From: Nocardiopsis sp. YSL2
Lineage (GTDB): Bacteria > Actinomycetota > Actinomycetes > Streptosporangiales > Streptosporangiaceae
Direction of reading: 5' to 3'
DNA: 64,000 nt
NCBI RefSeq assembly: GCF_030555055.1
Contig: NZ_JAMOAO010000001.1
Span: forward strand, 868,001 to 932,000
Under the pieces are notes generated by a model, which was not told where the DNA came from, did not search any database, and saw only the letters and a program-made list of their open reading frames with translations. Positions 33,874 through 45,917 of the stretch are shown here, piece by piece (the first letter of the stretch is position 1; each line of letters begins with the position of its first letter). The translations under genes and the position numbers were made by a program.

Positions 33874-36708
33874 TCAGCTGCAGCCGCTGGTGGCGCCGCA
33901 GCCCTCGCAGGCGTAGCAGCTGCCCGAGGGCCGCATCTTGGTCCCGCACGTGACGCACAGCGGGGCGTCGGCGACGAAGCCCTGCGTGCTCTCCACGAGC
34001 TCGGCGGTGGAGTGCGCCTCGGTCGCCTTGGCCTGCGCGTCGCTCTCCCGCGCGGCCGGTGCCGCGGCCTCCGCCACGTGGGTGGCGGCCGACTGGGCGT
34101 AGGACTCCACCTGGGCGGCGACCTGGGCGGGGTCCTCGCCCGCGACCTGGGCCTGGCGCTCGGCGGCCGACAGCACGCCCAGCGCCGCGCGCTCCTCGTA
34201 GGGCAGGTGGTCCAGGGCCAGACGGCGGAAGATGTAGTCCACGACGGACTGCGCCATGCGGATGTCCGGGTCGTCGGTCATACCGGCCGGGTCGAAGCGC
34301 ATGTTGGTGAACTTGTCCACGTAGGTCTCCAGCGGGACCCCGTACTGCAGGGCGATGGAGATCGCGATGGAGAACGCGTCCATGACGCCGGCCAGGGTCG
34401 AGCCCTGCTTGCCCAGCTTCATGAACACCTCGCCCAGACCGTCGTCCGGGTAGGATCCGGCGGTGATGTAGCCCTCGGCCCCGCCCACGGAGAACGAGGT
34501 GGTCTCGCTCGGGCGCTTCTTGGGCAGGCGGCGGCGGACCGGCCGGGCGACCTCGACGGTCGCGGGCTCCTCGGCCTCCTTCGTGCCGCTCTCGGACTTG
34601 CTGATGGACAGCGGCTGGCCGACCTTGCAGTTGTCGCGGTAGACGGCGAGCGCCTTCAGGCCCAGCTTCCAGCCCTCGAAGTAGATGTGCTGGAAGTCCT
34701 CGACCGTGGCGTCCTCGGGCACGTTCACGGTCTTGGAGATCGCGCCGGACAGGAACGGCTGCACGGCCGCCATCATCCGCACGTGGCCCATGGGCTGGAT
34801 GTAGCGGCGGCCCATCGCGCAGTCGAACACCTCGTAGTGCTCGGGACGCAGGCTCGGGGCGTCGACGACGTGGCCGTGCTCGGACACGAACTCCACGATC
34901 GCCTCGGACTGCTCGTCCTGGTAGCCCAGGTTGGTCAGCGCGCGCGGGATGGCCTGGTTGACGATCTGCATGGAGCCGCCGCCGACCAGCTTCTTGAACT
35001 TGACCAGCGAGAAGTCCGGCTCGATGCCGGTGGTGTCGCAGTCCATCATGAAGCCGATGGTGCCGGTGGGGGCGAGCAGGCTGGCCTGGGCGTTGCGCCA
35101 GCCGTTGCGCTCACCGACCTTCAGGCACTCCGCCCACTCGCGAGTGGCGGCCGCGTGGATCGGCTCCTCCAGGGTGCCGACCGTACGCAGGTCGTCGTTG
35201 GCCGCGGCGTGCTTGCGCATGACGCGCTTGTGCGCCTGCTCGTTGCGCTTGTAGCCGTCGTAGGGCCCCACCACGCCCGCGACCTCGGCGCTGCGCCGGT
35301 AGGCGGCACCGGTCATCAGCGAGGTGATCGCGGCGGCGACGGCGCGGCCGCCGTCGGAGTCGTAGGCGTGGCCGGTCGCCATGAGCAGGGCGCCCAGGTT
35401 CGCGTAGCCGATGCCCAGCTGGCGGTAGGCGCGGGTGGTGTCACCGATCTTCTCGGTCGGGAAGTCGGCGAAGGTGATGGAGACGTCCATCGCGGTGATG
35501 ACCAGCTCGGTGAGCCGGGTGAAGCGCTCGACGTCGAAGGTGTCGTCCTCGCGCAGGAACTTCAGCAGGTTGATCGAGGCGAGGTTGCACGACGAGTCGT
35601 CCAGGCTCAGGTACTCCGAGCAGGGGTTGCTCGCGCTGATCCGGCCGGTCTCGGGGTTGGTGTGCCAGTCCTGGATGGTGCCGTCGTACTGGATGCCCGG
35701 GTCGGCGCACTCCCAGGCCGCCTTGGCCATGCGCTGGAACAGGTCCTTCGCGTCGACGGTGGCCACGACCTCGCCCGTGGTCCGGGAGGTCAGCCCGAAC
35801 TCGGAGCCGCTCTCGACGGCGCGCATGAAGGCGTCGGAGACCCGGACCGAGTTGTTGGCGTTCTGGTACTGGACGCTGAACATGTCCGTGCCGCCCAGGT
35901 CCACGTCGAACCCGGCGTCGCGCAGCGCGCGGATCTTGTGCTCCTCGCGCGACTTGGTCTCGACGAACTCCTGGATGTCGGGGTGGTCGACGTCCAGGAC
36001 GACCATCTTGGCCGCGCGGCGGGTGGCTCCACCGGACTTGATGGTTCCGGCGGAGGCGTCGGCGCCGCGCATGAAGGAGACCGGGCCGGAGGCGGTGCCG
36101 CCGGAGGAGAGCAGTTCCTTGCTGGAGCGGATGCGCGAGAGGTTCACGCCCGCGCCGGAACCGCCCTTGAAGATGATCCCCTCTTCCTTGTACCAGTCGA
36201 GGATCGACTCCATGGTGTCGTCGACGGAGAGAATGAAACAGGCGCTGACCTGCTGGGACGAGGACGTGCCGACGTTGAACCAGACCGGCGAGTTGAAGCT
36301 GAAGAGCTGGTTGGCGAGCGCGTACTTGAGCTCGTGGTCGAAGATCTCCGCGTCCTCGTCGGTGGCGAAGTAGCCCTGCTCGACGGCTGTGCGCGTGTAC
36401 ATGCCCACGACCCGGTCGATGAGCTGCTTGAGGCTCCACTCCCGTTCGGGGGTGCCCACCGCGCCGCGGAAGTACTTGCTGGTGACGATCTGGGTGGCGT
36501 TCATCGACCAGGTGGTGGGGAACTCCACGCCGCGCTGCTCGAAGTTGACCGTGCCGTCGCGCCAGTTGGTCATGACGACGTCGCGGCGCTCCCAGGTCAG
36601 GGAGTCGTAGGGGTGCACGCCGGGAGCGGTGAAGATGCGCTTCATCTTCAGGCCCTTGCGGCTCCCCTTGCCCTTGCGTCCCGTTGGTCCACTGGTGGTT
36701 TCCGTCAT
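33874..36708 (-). CDS. nrdJ: Class II (B12-dependent) ribonucleoside-diphosphate reductase
   Basis: Cobalamin-dependent RNR of 944 residues that makes dNTPs with or without oxygen. Conserved cysteine segments are SACFILSVDD near residue 160 and NPCSEYLSLDDSSCNLASINL near 350-375. A TSCPD-type region follows (AGVMDAFSIAISIALQYGVPLETYV, about 775-800). The C-terminal zinc-ribbon has CVTCG, CYACEGCG and a terminal Cys near 920-943, which also shuttles reducing equivalents. ATG 36708 follows AGGGGA. It is the second gene of the nrdR-nrdJ unit, 145 bp downstream of nrdR, as in Streptomyces. Confidence 0.95.
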   Translation of the reverse strand: MTETTSGPTGRKGKGSRKGLKMKRIFTAPGVHPYDSLTWERRDVVMTNWRDGTVNFEQRGVEFPTTWSMNATQIVTSKYFRGAVGTPEREWSLKQLIDRVVGMYTRTAVEQGYFATDEDAEIFDHELKYALANQLFSFNSPVWFNVGTSSSQQVSACFILSVDDTMESILDWYKEEGIIFKGGSGAGVNLSRIRSSKELLSSGGTASGPVSFMRGADASAGTIKSGGATRRAAKMVVLDVDHPDIQEFVETKSREEHKIRALRDAGFDVDLGGTDMFSVQYQNANNSVRVSDAFMRAVESGSEFGLTSRTTGEVVATVDAKDLFQRMAKAAWECADPGIQYDGTIQDWHTNPETGRISASNPCSEYLSLDDSSCNLASINLLKFLREDDTFDVERFTRLTELVITAMDVSITFADFPTEKIGDTTRAYRQLGIGYANLGALLMATGHAYDSDGGRAVAAAITSLMTGAAYRRSAEVAGVVGPYDGYKRNEQAHKRVMRKHAAANDDLRTVGTLEEPIHAAATREWAECLKVGERNGWRNAQASLLAPTGTIGFMMDCDTTGIEPDFSLVKFKKLVGGGSMQIVNQAIPRALTNLGYQDEQSEAIVEFVSEHGHVVDAPSLRPEHYEVFDCAMGRRYIQPMGHVRMMAAVQPFLSGAISKTVNVPEDATVEDFQHIYFEGWKLGLKALAVYRDNCKVGQPLSISKSESGTKEAEEPATVEVARPVRRRLPKKRPSETTSFSVGGAEGYITAGSYPDDGLGEVFMKLGKQGSTLAGVMDAFSIAISIALQYGVPLETYVDKFTNMRFDPAGMTDDPDIRMAQSVVDYIFRRLALDHLPYEERAALGVLSAAERQAQVAGEDPAQVAAQVESYAQSAATHVAEAAAPAARESDAQAKATEAHSTAELVESTQGFVADAPLCVTCGTKMRPSGSCYACEGCGATSGCS

Positions 36709-36853
36709 TGCGGCAGTTCCCCTGAAAGCTTCGTGAGCACGGTCGGTGCGGCCGTGCGCTGCGTTGTGGGTGACGAGTGGCCCGTGGATGGCCGGGGCCA
36801 CCCGCGCGGCTGTGGTGCGTGGCCGTCGCGCGGACGGCGGAGCGTGCGGAGGG

Positions 36854-37336
36854 TCAGGGGGCGGCGGCCGTGTCGGACCGGGAGTCCGCCTCGCGGTCGG
36901 CGCGCAGGCTGGCGATCTCCGCCTCGAAGTCGGCGAGGCTCTCGAACCCGCGGTACACGCTGGCGAAGTGCAGGTAGGCGACCTCGTCCAGGTCCCGCAT
37001 CGGTCCGAGGATGGCCAGGCCGATCTCGTGGGCCGGGACCTCGGCGACACCCCGTCCGCGGATCTCCTCCTCGACCTTCTGGCCGAGTTTGGCGAGGGCG
37101 TCCTCGGAGACGGGCCGACCCTGGCACGCCCTGCGTACCCCGGCGATGATCTTGGTGCGGCTGAAGGGCTCGGTGACCCCGGAGCGCTTGGCGACCATCA
37201 GAAGGACGGTCTCCTGGGTGGTGAAGCGGCGTTCGCACACCGGGCAGGAGCGGCGGCGGCGGATGGCCGCGCCGTCGTCGGTGGACCTGCTGTCGATCAC
37301 CCTGGTGTCCGGATGGCGGCAGAACGGACAGTGCAC
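36854..37336 (-). CDS. nrdR: Transcriptional repressor NrdR
   Basis: ATP-cone repressor of ribonucleotide reductase genes, 160 residues. The N-terminal zinc ribbon is [16 protein letters not shown] with CPVCERRF. The ATP-cone at about 48-138 begins [17 protein letters not shown]. Of two GTG codons nine bases apart, the inner one (37336) gives the family-standard MHCPFC start and is chosen; 37345 is the alternative. NrdR boxes lie about 45-95 bp upstream, so autoregulation is likely together with nrdJ. Confidence 0.93.
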   Translation of the reverse strand: MHCPFCRHPDTRVIDSRSTDDGAAIRRRRSCPVCERRFTTQETVLLMVAKRSGVTEPFSRTKIIAGVRRACQGRPVSEDALAKLGQKVEEEIRGRGVAEVPAHEIGLAILGPMRDLDEVAYLHFASVYRGFESLADFEAEIASLRADREADSRSDTAAAP

Positions 37337-37380
37337 CTGCTTCACCTGCTTCCCTCGCCGACAACCCGCACCTCTACTAA

Positions 37381-37429
37381 ACCACAACTTCTGGACAACC
37401 GCCCCAAGAGCCGCACCAGATGTTGTGGT
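37381..37429. promoter_or_regulatory. Pair of NrdR-box-like operators
   Basis: ACCACAACTTCTGG (37381-37394) and, on the opposite strand, ACCACAACATCTGG (37416-37429) are nearly identical inverted copies whose centres lie about 35 bp apart. They resemble the paired NrdR boxes known before actinobacterial RNR genes. They precede nrdR-nrdJ. The match is by pattern, and spacing is slightly larger than the usual three helical turns. Confidence 0.65.
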
Positions 37430-37828
37430 CGAACCTAAACCCCAGAGGACACACCCGCAACCCTGCCGGGCGCGTGTCCCGCGCACACGGCGGAGGCCGC
37501 CGCACGGGGCGCGGCGGAGGTCACACGGATGGCGGGGGCGGGGGTTGCGGACCGCCCCTGACGGGCGTTCGACACCTCCGCAAGGATAGCGGCGACGGCG
37601 GCCGCGACCCACGTGACACGGCGGCGCCGCGAAGCCGGAACGCCCGCGGACCAAGGGTTCGCGCCCGCTCACGCGGGTGTGGAGACGAGTCCCACACCCC
37701 GGACCGGACCGACCGGGAGAACCGGGTCGGCCCATTCCGCGGACGCGGTGCCGCGAACGCGTGTAGACACGTAAGTGGAGGACGGAATTGGGCCGCGAAT
37801 AGCTCGCCGGAAGGAATGGTCCACAGAC
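37430..37828. other. Divergent nrdR / lexA spacer
   Basis: About 400 bp of non-coding sequence between the NrdR boxes and the SOS box. No credible gene, hairpin array or RNA was identified. Both promoters must lie within or beside it. Confidence 0.4.
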
Positions 37829-37844
37829 TCGAACGCTTGTTTGA
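37829..37844. promoter_or_regulatory. LexA (SOS) box
   Basis: TCGAACGCTTGTTTGA matches the actinobacterial/Gram-positive SOS box TCGAAC-N4-GTTCGA at 11 of 12 defined positions. It lies 145 bp upstream of lexA and overlaps a possible -35 region (TTGTTT, with GACTAA 18 bp later), as expected for autoregulation. Confidence 0.8.
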
Positions 37845-37989
37845 TATCACCGTACGCAACGACTAAAGTTGACCTTGATTTCACACCGGTTTCGCCATCA
37901 CGTGGACCCCAGGTCGGCGCGATCGCCCCGCCGGTGGTGGACACACGCAAGCAGGCCCAGACCGAACCGAATGCCGAGGAGGCCCGGCC

Positions 37990-38709
37990 GTGCCGGAGGA
38001 CAATCCCGGAACCGTAGATTCCACCACCGTTCTGGCACCCGTAGGGGAAACGAGCGGGCCCGCGTCCGAGACCCCCAAACTCACCGCACGCCAACAGAGC
38101 GTCCTGAACTGCATCCAGCGGTACGTGCGCGAACGGGGTTTCCCGCCCTCCATCAGGGAAATCGGCGACGCGGTCGGTCTGTCCAGCCCGTCCAGCGTGG
38201 CGCACCAGCTCAAGGTGCTCCAGCGCAAGGGCTACCTGTACCGCGACCAGAACCGCCCGCGGGCCGTCGAGCTGCGCAGTCCCGGGTCGGCCACCGGCCG
38301 GACCGTGACGCCGGAGGACCTGGACCCGTCCCGCGCCGCCGCGGTGCCCCTGGTCGGCCGGATCGCCGCCGGTGGCCCCATCCTGGCCGAGGAATCGGTC
38401 GAGGACGTGCTCGCCCTCCCCCGGCAGCTCGTGGGCGAGGGACAGCTCTTCATGCTCACCGTGGTGGGCGACTCCATGGTGGACGCCGCCATCACCGACG
38501 GCGATCTCGTCGTCGTGCGCCAGCAGCCCGACGCCAACAACGGCGACATCGTGGCGGCCCTGCTGGACGACGAGGCGACCGTCAAGGTCCTGCGACGCGA
38601 GGCCGACGGCCACGCGTGGCTGATGCCCCGCAACGACGCCTACGAGCCGATCTCCGGTGACAACGCCACCATCCTCGGCAAGGTCGTCTCCGTGATGCGC
38701 CGGGTCTGA
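37990..38709 (+). CDS. lexA: LexA repressor
   Basis: SOS regulator of 239 residues. The winged-helix domain is at about 28-95 ([46 protein letters not shown]). The Ala-Gly self-cleavage site lies in GRIAAGGPI near residue 128. The catalytic serine is in [11 protein letters not shown] and the lysine in [11 protein letters not shown] 37990 is preceded by GAGGAGG. A 30-residue Ser/Thr/Pro-rich start is longer than in E. coli but usual in actinomycetes. It is divergent from nrdR, as in Streptomyces. Confidence 0.95.
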   Translation: MPEDNPGTVDSTTVLAPVGETSGPASETPKLTARQQSVLNCIQRYVRERGFPPSIREIGDAVGLSSPSSVAHQLKVLQRKGYLYRDQNRPRAVELRSPGSATGRTVTPEDLDPSRAAAVPLVGRIAAGGPILAEESVEDVLALPRQLVGEGQLFMLTVVGDSMVDAAITDGDLVVVRQQPDANNGDIVAALLDDEATVKVLRREADGHAWLMPRNDAYEPISGDNATILGKVVSVMRRV

Positions 38710-38715
38710 CCGGCA

Positions 38716-38740
38716 CCCGGCCCGGCTCGCCCGGGCCGGG
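38716..38740. terminator. Stem-loop after lexA
   Basis: CCCGGCCCG (38716-38724) pairs with CGGGCCGGG (38732-38740) around a 7-nt loop, seven bases after the lexA stop codon. Confidence 0.6.
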
Positions 38741-38763
38741 GCCGCCGGGCCGGTGTCGGCCGC

Positions 38764-38769
38764 TACCCT
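38764..38769 (+). promoter_or_regulatory. -10 element placing a leaderless start
   Basis: TACCCT lies six bases before the GTG of the lipoprotein hydrolase gene, with no Shine-Dalgarno sequence between them. This fits a leaderless transcript. Confidence 0.55.
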
Positions 38770-38775
38770 GAGCAC

Positions 38776-39843
38776 GTGCCGACACCTTCCTCCTCCCCCG
38801 TGCGCGGGGCCCGTCTCGCCCTGGCCGCCGGCTGCGCGGCCCTCACCCTGGCCGTGGCCTCGGCGTGCACCGCCGGGGACGACTCCTCCGTGGAACCCCC
38901 GGGCAGCGACGGAGCCGAACGCGAGCTGACCTTCGAGGGCGGCGGTCGCGAGGTCTCGGCGACCCTGACACTGCCGTTGCGCACGTCCGGCCCCGTTCCC
39001 GGAGCGCTGATCATCTCCGGCAGCGGCCCCACCGACCGGGACGGCAACAGCCCGCTGCGCCCGGAGGCCGAGACCAACTGGAACCTGGCGCGGGTCCTGG
39101 CCGAGGCGGGCGTGGCCTCGGTGCGCTACGACAAACTCGGCAGCGGTGACTCCGCCGAGGAGGTCGATCCCGAGGCACCGGTCGACCCACAGGTCTTCGA
39201 CGACGAGGTCGCGGCGGCCTACGCCGAGCTCGTCGCCCAGCCGGAGGTCGACCCCGAGCGCACGGTCGTCGTCGGACACAGCGAGGGCGCGCTGTACGCC
39301 CTGCGCGCCCACGACATCGTCGACGCCGAGCCCGCGCGGATCCTGGCGGCCCCTCCCGGCACCCGCTACCTCGACCTCATCGACCGCCAGATCACGGAAC
39401 AGGCGCGCCAGGCCGAGGCCGCGGGACGGCTCCCGGAGGCCCAGGCCCGTGAGCTGCTCTCCGACGCCCGCTACGGCCGGGCCGAGGTGCGCGCGGGCCG
39501 CGAACTGAACGACGACATCGACTCCTTCGGGGTGTACACCCCGCAGAACCAGGACTTCCTCGCCTGGATCGACTCCTTCGACCCCGTGGACCTGGCCGCG
39601 GACCTGCCCGCCGACACACCCGTACTGGTGCTGTGGGGTGAGCAGGACGCCCAGGTCTCCGAAGAGGACGTCGACCGGCTGATGACGGGGCTGCCCGACG
39701 CCCGGCGCGTCGACCTGCCCGGCGCGGACCACATCCTGCGCGAGTTCCGGGACGAGCCGGGCGCCGCGGTGCTCGACTCCGACCGGCCGTTCTCCGCCGA
39801 GGTCGCGCCGGCCGTGGAGGAGTTCCTCGACACCGCCTGGTGA
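38776..39843 (+). CDS. Lipoprotein-type alpha/beta hydrolase
   Basis: Exported hydrolase of 355 residues. The signal peptide ends in a lipobox (LAVASAC, Cys at about residue 31), so it should be lipid-anchored on the outer face of the membrane. The alpha/beta-hydrolase core shows an oxyanion-region GSGPTDRDGNSPL, the nucleophile elbow GHSEG (Ser near 169), a late Asp region (VLVLWGEQDAQV) and a His in PGADHILR. Related proteins are serine esterases or peptidases. The substrate is unknown. Confidence 0.82.
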   Translation: MPTPSSSPVRGARLALAAGCAALTLAVASACTAGDDSSVEPPGSDGAERELTFEGGGREVSATLTLPLRTSGPVPGALIISGSGPTDRDGNSPLRPEAETNWNLARVLAEAGVASVRYDKLGSGDSAEEVDPEAPVDPQVFDDEVAAAYAELVAQPEVDPERTVVVGHSEGALYALRAHDIVDAEPARILAAPPGTRYLDLIDRQITEQARQAEAAGRLPEAQARELLSDARYGRAEVRAGRELNDDIDSFGVYTPQNQDFLAWIDSFDPVDLAADLPADTPVLVLWGEQDAQVSEEDVDRLMTGLPDARRVDLPGADHILREFRDEPGAAVLDSDRPFSAEVAPAVEEFLDTAW

Positions 39844-39858
39844 CGGGGCCGCGGTACG

Positions 39859-40815
39859 TCAGTCGGGCAGGTCGGCGACGACGTCCTCGGCCAACCGCAC
39901 GGCACCCGCCACCGCCTGTTCCTCATCGATCGACCGGGTGGCGCCGTAGTCGGCCGCGGCACTGTGGCACGTTTCCAGGTACAGGTTGGACACGCGCACA
40001 CCCGCGCAGCCCGTGGCGAAGGTGCCGGGGTGGGCCCACGTGAACGCCTCGTCGCCGAGCCCTTCCAGGTGCTCGCGCTCGGAACCGGCCGACGAGCGCA
40101 GGTTGTCGGCGGCCGTGTCCACCCCGCCAGGGTCGGGTGCGACGACCGCGACCAGTGTGGCAGTGGCCGGGACAGCGCTGCCCTCCCCGCCGGGGGTGGC
40201 CCAGCGGCACTGCCACCCGCTGCCGAAGGTCTCCTGATCACCGCCGATCGGCTCCTGGACCTCCAGCGCGTGCGCGGGGACCAGGTCGTCGAGCGCGTCG
40301 GTCTCCCCGATCGAGCACTCGGGCGCGGCGTCGAAGTCGCCCTGCTCCAGGACGTCCCTGCTGGCCACGAACCAGATGGCGCCCGCCACGAGCAGGAGCA
40401 CCACGAGCACGGCCGCGATCACGCCGACGACGGCGCAGCCCCGGCTCTGCGGCTGGGCCGACGGCACGGTCCCTGGAGGGTGACCCGAGCCGGCCCCCGG
40501 ACCCGCGTACTCGCCGGGGCCCCAGCCTGCTCCGGGGCCCGGCCGCCACCCGGCGTCCGAGTCATGGCCGCGGACCGGGTACGCGCCGGAGGGCGGACCC
40601 GTCCCGGGGTCCGGGTGGTCACCGGAACCCCGGCCGACGCCGGGTTCCGGCCGCCACCCGGCGTCCGAGTCGTGGCCACGGGCCGGGTGTCCGTCGGGGG
40701 CCGTGTGCCGACCGGGAGGCGTGCCCGGGCCGGGGCCCGGGGCGTCGGCGGGGGATGCGGGCTCGGGGTGCGGGTTCGGATCCGGGCCGGGGCCGTCGGA
40801 ACCGGGCACGGTCAC
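39859..40815 (-). CDS. One-pass membrane protein with Pro/Gly repeats and exported domain
   Basis: Protein of 318 residues. The first 145 residues are Pro/Gly/Asp-rich, cytoplasmic and disordered. They contain two copies of a segment built on RGHDSDAGWRPxPG. One transmembrane helix (about 150-178, VVGVIAAVLVVLLLVAGAIW) follows, then an exported domain with four cysteines (PECS, WQCRW, GCAG, ETCHS). The GTG start overlaps the stop of the upstream gene by GTGA, so the pair is translationally coupled. The exported part loosely resembles DUF3558-like domains. Function unknown. Confidence 0.72.
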   Translation of the reverse strand: MTVPGSDGPGPDPNPHPEPASPADAPGPGPGTPPGRHTAPDGHPARGHDSDAGWRPEPGVGRGSGDHPDPGTGPPSGAYPVRGHDSDAGWRPGPGAGWGPGEYAGPGAGSGHPPGTVPSAQPQSRGCAVVGVIAAVLVVLLLVAGAIWFVASRDVLEQGDFDAAPECSIGETDALDDLVPAHALEVQEPIGGDQETFGSGWQCRWATPGGEGSAVPATATLVAVVAPDPGGVDTAADNLRSSAGSEREHLEGLGDEAFTWAHPGTFATGCAGVRVSNLYLETCHSAAADYGATRSIDEEQAVAGAVRLAEDVVADLPD

Positions 40816-41408
40816 AGGACCTCCCCGAGCCGGTCTGCGGCGTCGACGGCACGGTCGCGGGCCGCCTCGAACTCCTGGCCGACGCCGGCGTAGGAGACCC
40901 GTACCACCAGGTTGTCGGTGTAGAAGGCCAGTTCGGCGGTGCCCGGCGCCTGGCCGCGCCACACGCTCGCGGGCAGATCGTCGGCCAGCGGGACGTCCTC
41001 GCCTCGGACGGGGACCATGGCCTCGTAACCGGCCCTCGCGGCCTCGTCCCCGGCCACCGGGGTCTCGCCGGAGGCGTCGGTGAAGCGCGCGGACAGGTCC
41101 ACGCGCAGCGTCTCGGGGCGTTCCCCGTCCGATCCGGCCGAGGTCCACGTGCACGCCGTGTTCTCGCCGCCGCTCAGGGGCCCGCTCTCGGCGGACTCCA
41201 GGACGGCGTCGGGCAGGAGTTCGGCGACCTGCTCGTCGGAGAGCACACCGCACCCGGGTGCCGCGGTGTGGACGTCACCGGAGTCGGGCAGGTCCGGGTC
41301 GTCCCCGGCCAGCCAGAGCCCGCCGCCGATCGCCGCGGCCGCCAGGACCGCCGCTCCCCCGACGGCGACGGCCGTCCGCACCAGCACCCCGCGGGTCCTT
41401 CCGGACAC
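40812..41408 (-). CDS. One-pass membrane protein with exported DUF3558-like domain
   Basis: Protein of 198 residues with a short basic start, one transmembrane helix (about 12-34) and a single exported domain. It contains CGVLSDEQVAELLPDAVL and ACTWTS, a pattern reminiscent of DUF3558. The domain layout matches that of the exported part of the next gene, to which it is coupled by a 4-bp overlap, so the two products probably work together at the cell surface. Function unknown. Confidence 0.72.
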   Translation of the reverse strand: MSGRTRGVLVRTAVAVGGAAVLAAAAIGGGLWLAGDDPDLPDSGDVHTAAPGCGVLSDEQVAELLPDAVLESAESGPLSGGENTACTWTSAGSDGERPETLRVDLSARFTDASGETPVAGDEAARAGYEAMVPVRGEDVPLADDLPASVWRGQAPGTAELAFYTDNLVVRVSYAGVGQEFEAARDRAVDAADRLGEVL

Positions 41409-41493
41409 CCGGTCACCGCCTCACTGTCGGTCGTGGCCTGCACCCGTGCGCGCCGGTGGCGGCCGCCGTGCGCGGCCACCACCGTGGAGCGGG

Positions 41494-43989
<2,496 letters not shown>

Positions 43990-44244
43990 CGCTGCAAGTT
44001 CCTGTCCGGTGTGGGTGTACTGGACCCAGGTTAGCGGTTGGCCGGTCACCACGGGCACGGCTTGCCCCGGGCCACACGGGTCCGGCGACGGACACGGGGA
44101 GTGACCGAAAGATCGGTGGTTTTACCGACCCCCGAGCACTCCACACCGACCACTCGGTTTGTTACCCTGCCGTAAATAGTGACGCAGCACACGCGACCCA
44201 GGCCACAGCTGGGTCCGTTGCCCACGTGCCTAGCGGGAGGCCCC

Positions 44245-45801
44245 ATGCTCAACCTGTCCGTACTGCTCGAGGACGGCGCCCGGTCCGTCCCCGACAAGGA
44301 CTGCCTGGTCTTCGGCGATCTGCGGCTGAACTACGCGATCACCAACATGATCGCCAACCAGGTCGCCAACCTGCTGGTGGCCCGGGGTGTACGGCCCGGC
44401 GACCGCGTCGCGCTGGCCAGCCCGAACCTGCCCTACTTCCCGTTCGTCTACTTCGGCGCCCTGAAGGCCGGCGCGGTCGTCGTCCCGCTCAACGTGCTCC
44501 TCACTCCCCGTGAGATCGCCTACCACCTGGAGGACTCCGGCGCCAAGGCGATCTTCGCGTTCACCGGCAGCCCCGAGCTGCCGCTGGGCGAGCGCGCGTT
44601 CGAGGCCTTCGGCCAGGTGGAGACCTGCGAGACCTACATCGACCTGCCCGCCTCGCCCGGCGCCACCGAGTCGACCATCGAGGGCGCCGAGACCCTGTGG
44701 AAGGCCCTGGAGGGCCAGCCCGGCGAGTTCGAGTCCGTGCAGTCGGACGCCGAAGACACCGCCGTGATCATCTACACCAGCGGTACGACCGGCCGGCCCA
44801 AGGGCGCCGAACTGTCCCACAACAACCTGCTGATGAACGCCGTCATCTCGGCCAAGGTGGTCAACGCCCACCCCGACGGGCGCGACGTCGGCCTGGCGGT
44901 CCTGCCGCTGTTCCACATCTTCGGCCAGACCGTCATGCTCAACGCGATCCTGTACCGCCAGGGGACCGTCGTCCTGATGCCGCGCTTCGAAGCCGACGAG
45001 GCCCTGCGGCTGATGGAGAAGGAGGGCGTGACCGGTTTCGCCGGCGTGCCCACCATGTACTGGGGCCTGCTCAATGCGATCCAGTCCGCCGAGTCCGGCA
45101 CCTACGACATCGACAAGATCACCGCCAACCTGGTCGACGCCGCCTCCGGCGGAGCGTCCCTGCCCGGCCAGCTCGCCGAGGACTTCACCAAGACCTTCGG
45201 TGTGGGGATCAAGGAGGGCTACGGCCTGTCCGAGACCTCCCCGGTGGTCTCCTTCAACAACCCCAAGGTGCTGGCCAAGACCGGCTCCATCGGTCTGCCG
45301 GTGTGGGGCGTGGAGATGAAGCTCATCGACCCCGACTGGAACGAGGTGCAGGACCAGGGCGAGATCGCGGTGCGCGGGCACTGCGTGATGAAGGGCTACC
45401 ACAACCGTCCCGAGGCCAACGCCGAGGTCCTGCGCGACGGCTGGTTCCGCACGGGCGACATCGCCCGCCGGGACGAGGACGGCATGTACTTCATCGTCGA
45501 CCGGTCCAAGGACATGATCATCCGCGGCGGCTACAACGTGTACCCGCGGGAGATCGAGGAGGTCCTGATGACCCACCCGGCCGTCAGCCTGGCCGCGGTC
45601 GTGGGCGTGCCCCACGACACGCACGGCGAGGAGGTCAAGGCGTTCGTGATCAAGGACGCCGGGGCCGACGCCACCGAGGCGGACATCATCGACTTCGCCA
45701 AGGAGCGCCTGGCCGCCTACAAGTACCCGCGTTCCGTGGAGTTCCGCACCGAGCTGCCGATGACCGCCACGGGCAAGATCCTCAAGCGCGAACTGCGCTG
45801 A
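44245..45801 (+). CDS. Long-chain fatty-acid-CoA ligase (FadD type)
   Basis: ANL-superfamily adenylating enzyme of 518 residues that activates fatty acids with ATP and CoA. The AMP-binding P-loop is IIYTSGTTGRPKGAELSH near residue 175. The adenine motif is GYGLSETSPV near 330, the hinge Asp lies in RTGDIARRDEDG near 405, and the catalytic Lys is in ATGKILKREL near the C-terminus. ATG 44245 follows GGGAGG. Chain length and pathway are not determined. It lies 4 kb from a fatty-acid methyl-branching gene pair, which is suggestive only. Confidence 0.88.
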   Translation: MLNLSVLLEDGARSVPDKDCLVFGDLRLNYAITNMIANQVANLLVARGVRPGDRVALASPNLPYFPFVYFGALKAGAVVVPLNVLLTPREIAYHLEDSGAKAIFAFTGSPELPLGERAFEAFGQVETCETYIDLPASPGATESTIEGAETLWKALEGQPGEFESVQSDAEDTAVIIYTSGTTGRPKGAELSHNNLLMNAVISAKVVNAHPDGRDVGLAVLPLFHIFGQTVMLNAILYRQGTVVLMPRFEADEALRLMEKEGVTGFAGVPTMYWGLLNAIQSAESGTYDIDKITANLVDAASGGASLPGQLAEDFTKTFGVGIKEGYGLSETSPVVSFNNPKVLAKTGSIGLPVWGVEMKLIDPDWNEVQDQGEIAVRGHCVMKGYHNRPEANAEVLRDGWFRTGDIARRDEDGMYFIVDRSKDMIIRGGYNVYPREIEEVLMTHPAVSLAAVVGVPHDTHGEEVKAFVIKDAGADATEADIIDFAKERLAAYKYPRSVEFRTELPMTATGKILKRELR

Positions 45802-45806
45802 TCCGG

Positions 45807-45833
45807 ACCGCGCGCGACCCTCGGGCGCGCGGT
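45807..45833. terminator. Stem-loop after acyl-CoA ligase gene
   Basis: ACCGCGCGC (45807-45815) and GCGCGCGGT (45825-45833) form a 9-bp stem six bases after the stop. A second GGGCCGGCCC-type repeat follows toward the convergent permease gene. Confidence 0.6.
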
Positions 45834-45917
45834 CACGGGCCGGCCCGCCCCTCCCCCCGACCGGGCCGGCCCGCCCCCTCCTCCCCGGAGCGGGGCGGCG
45901 GGAGCGCGCGCACCCCG

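Noticed and set aside
33337..37149. 1270-codon plus-strand frame opposite nrdJ
   Set aside because: Antisense shadow of the class II ribonucleotide reductase gene.
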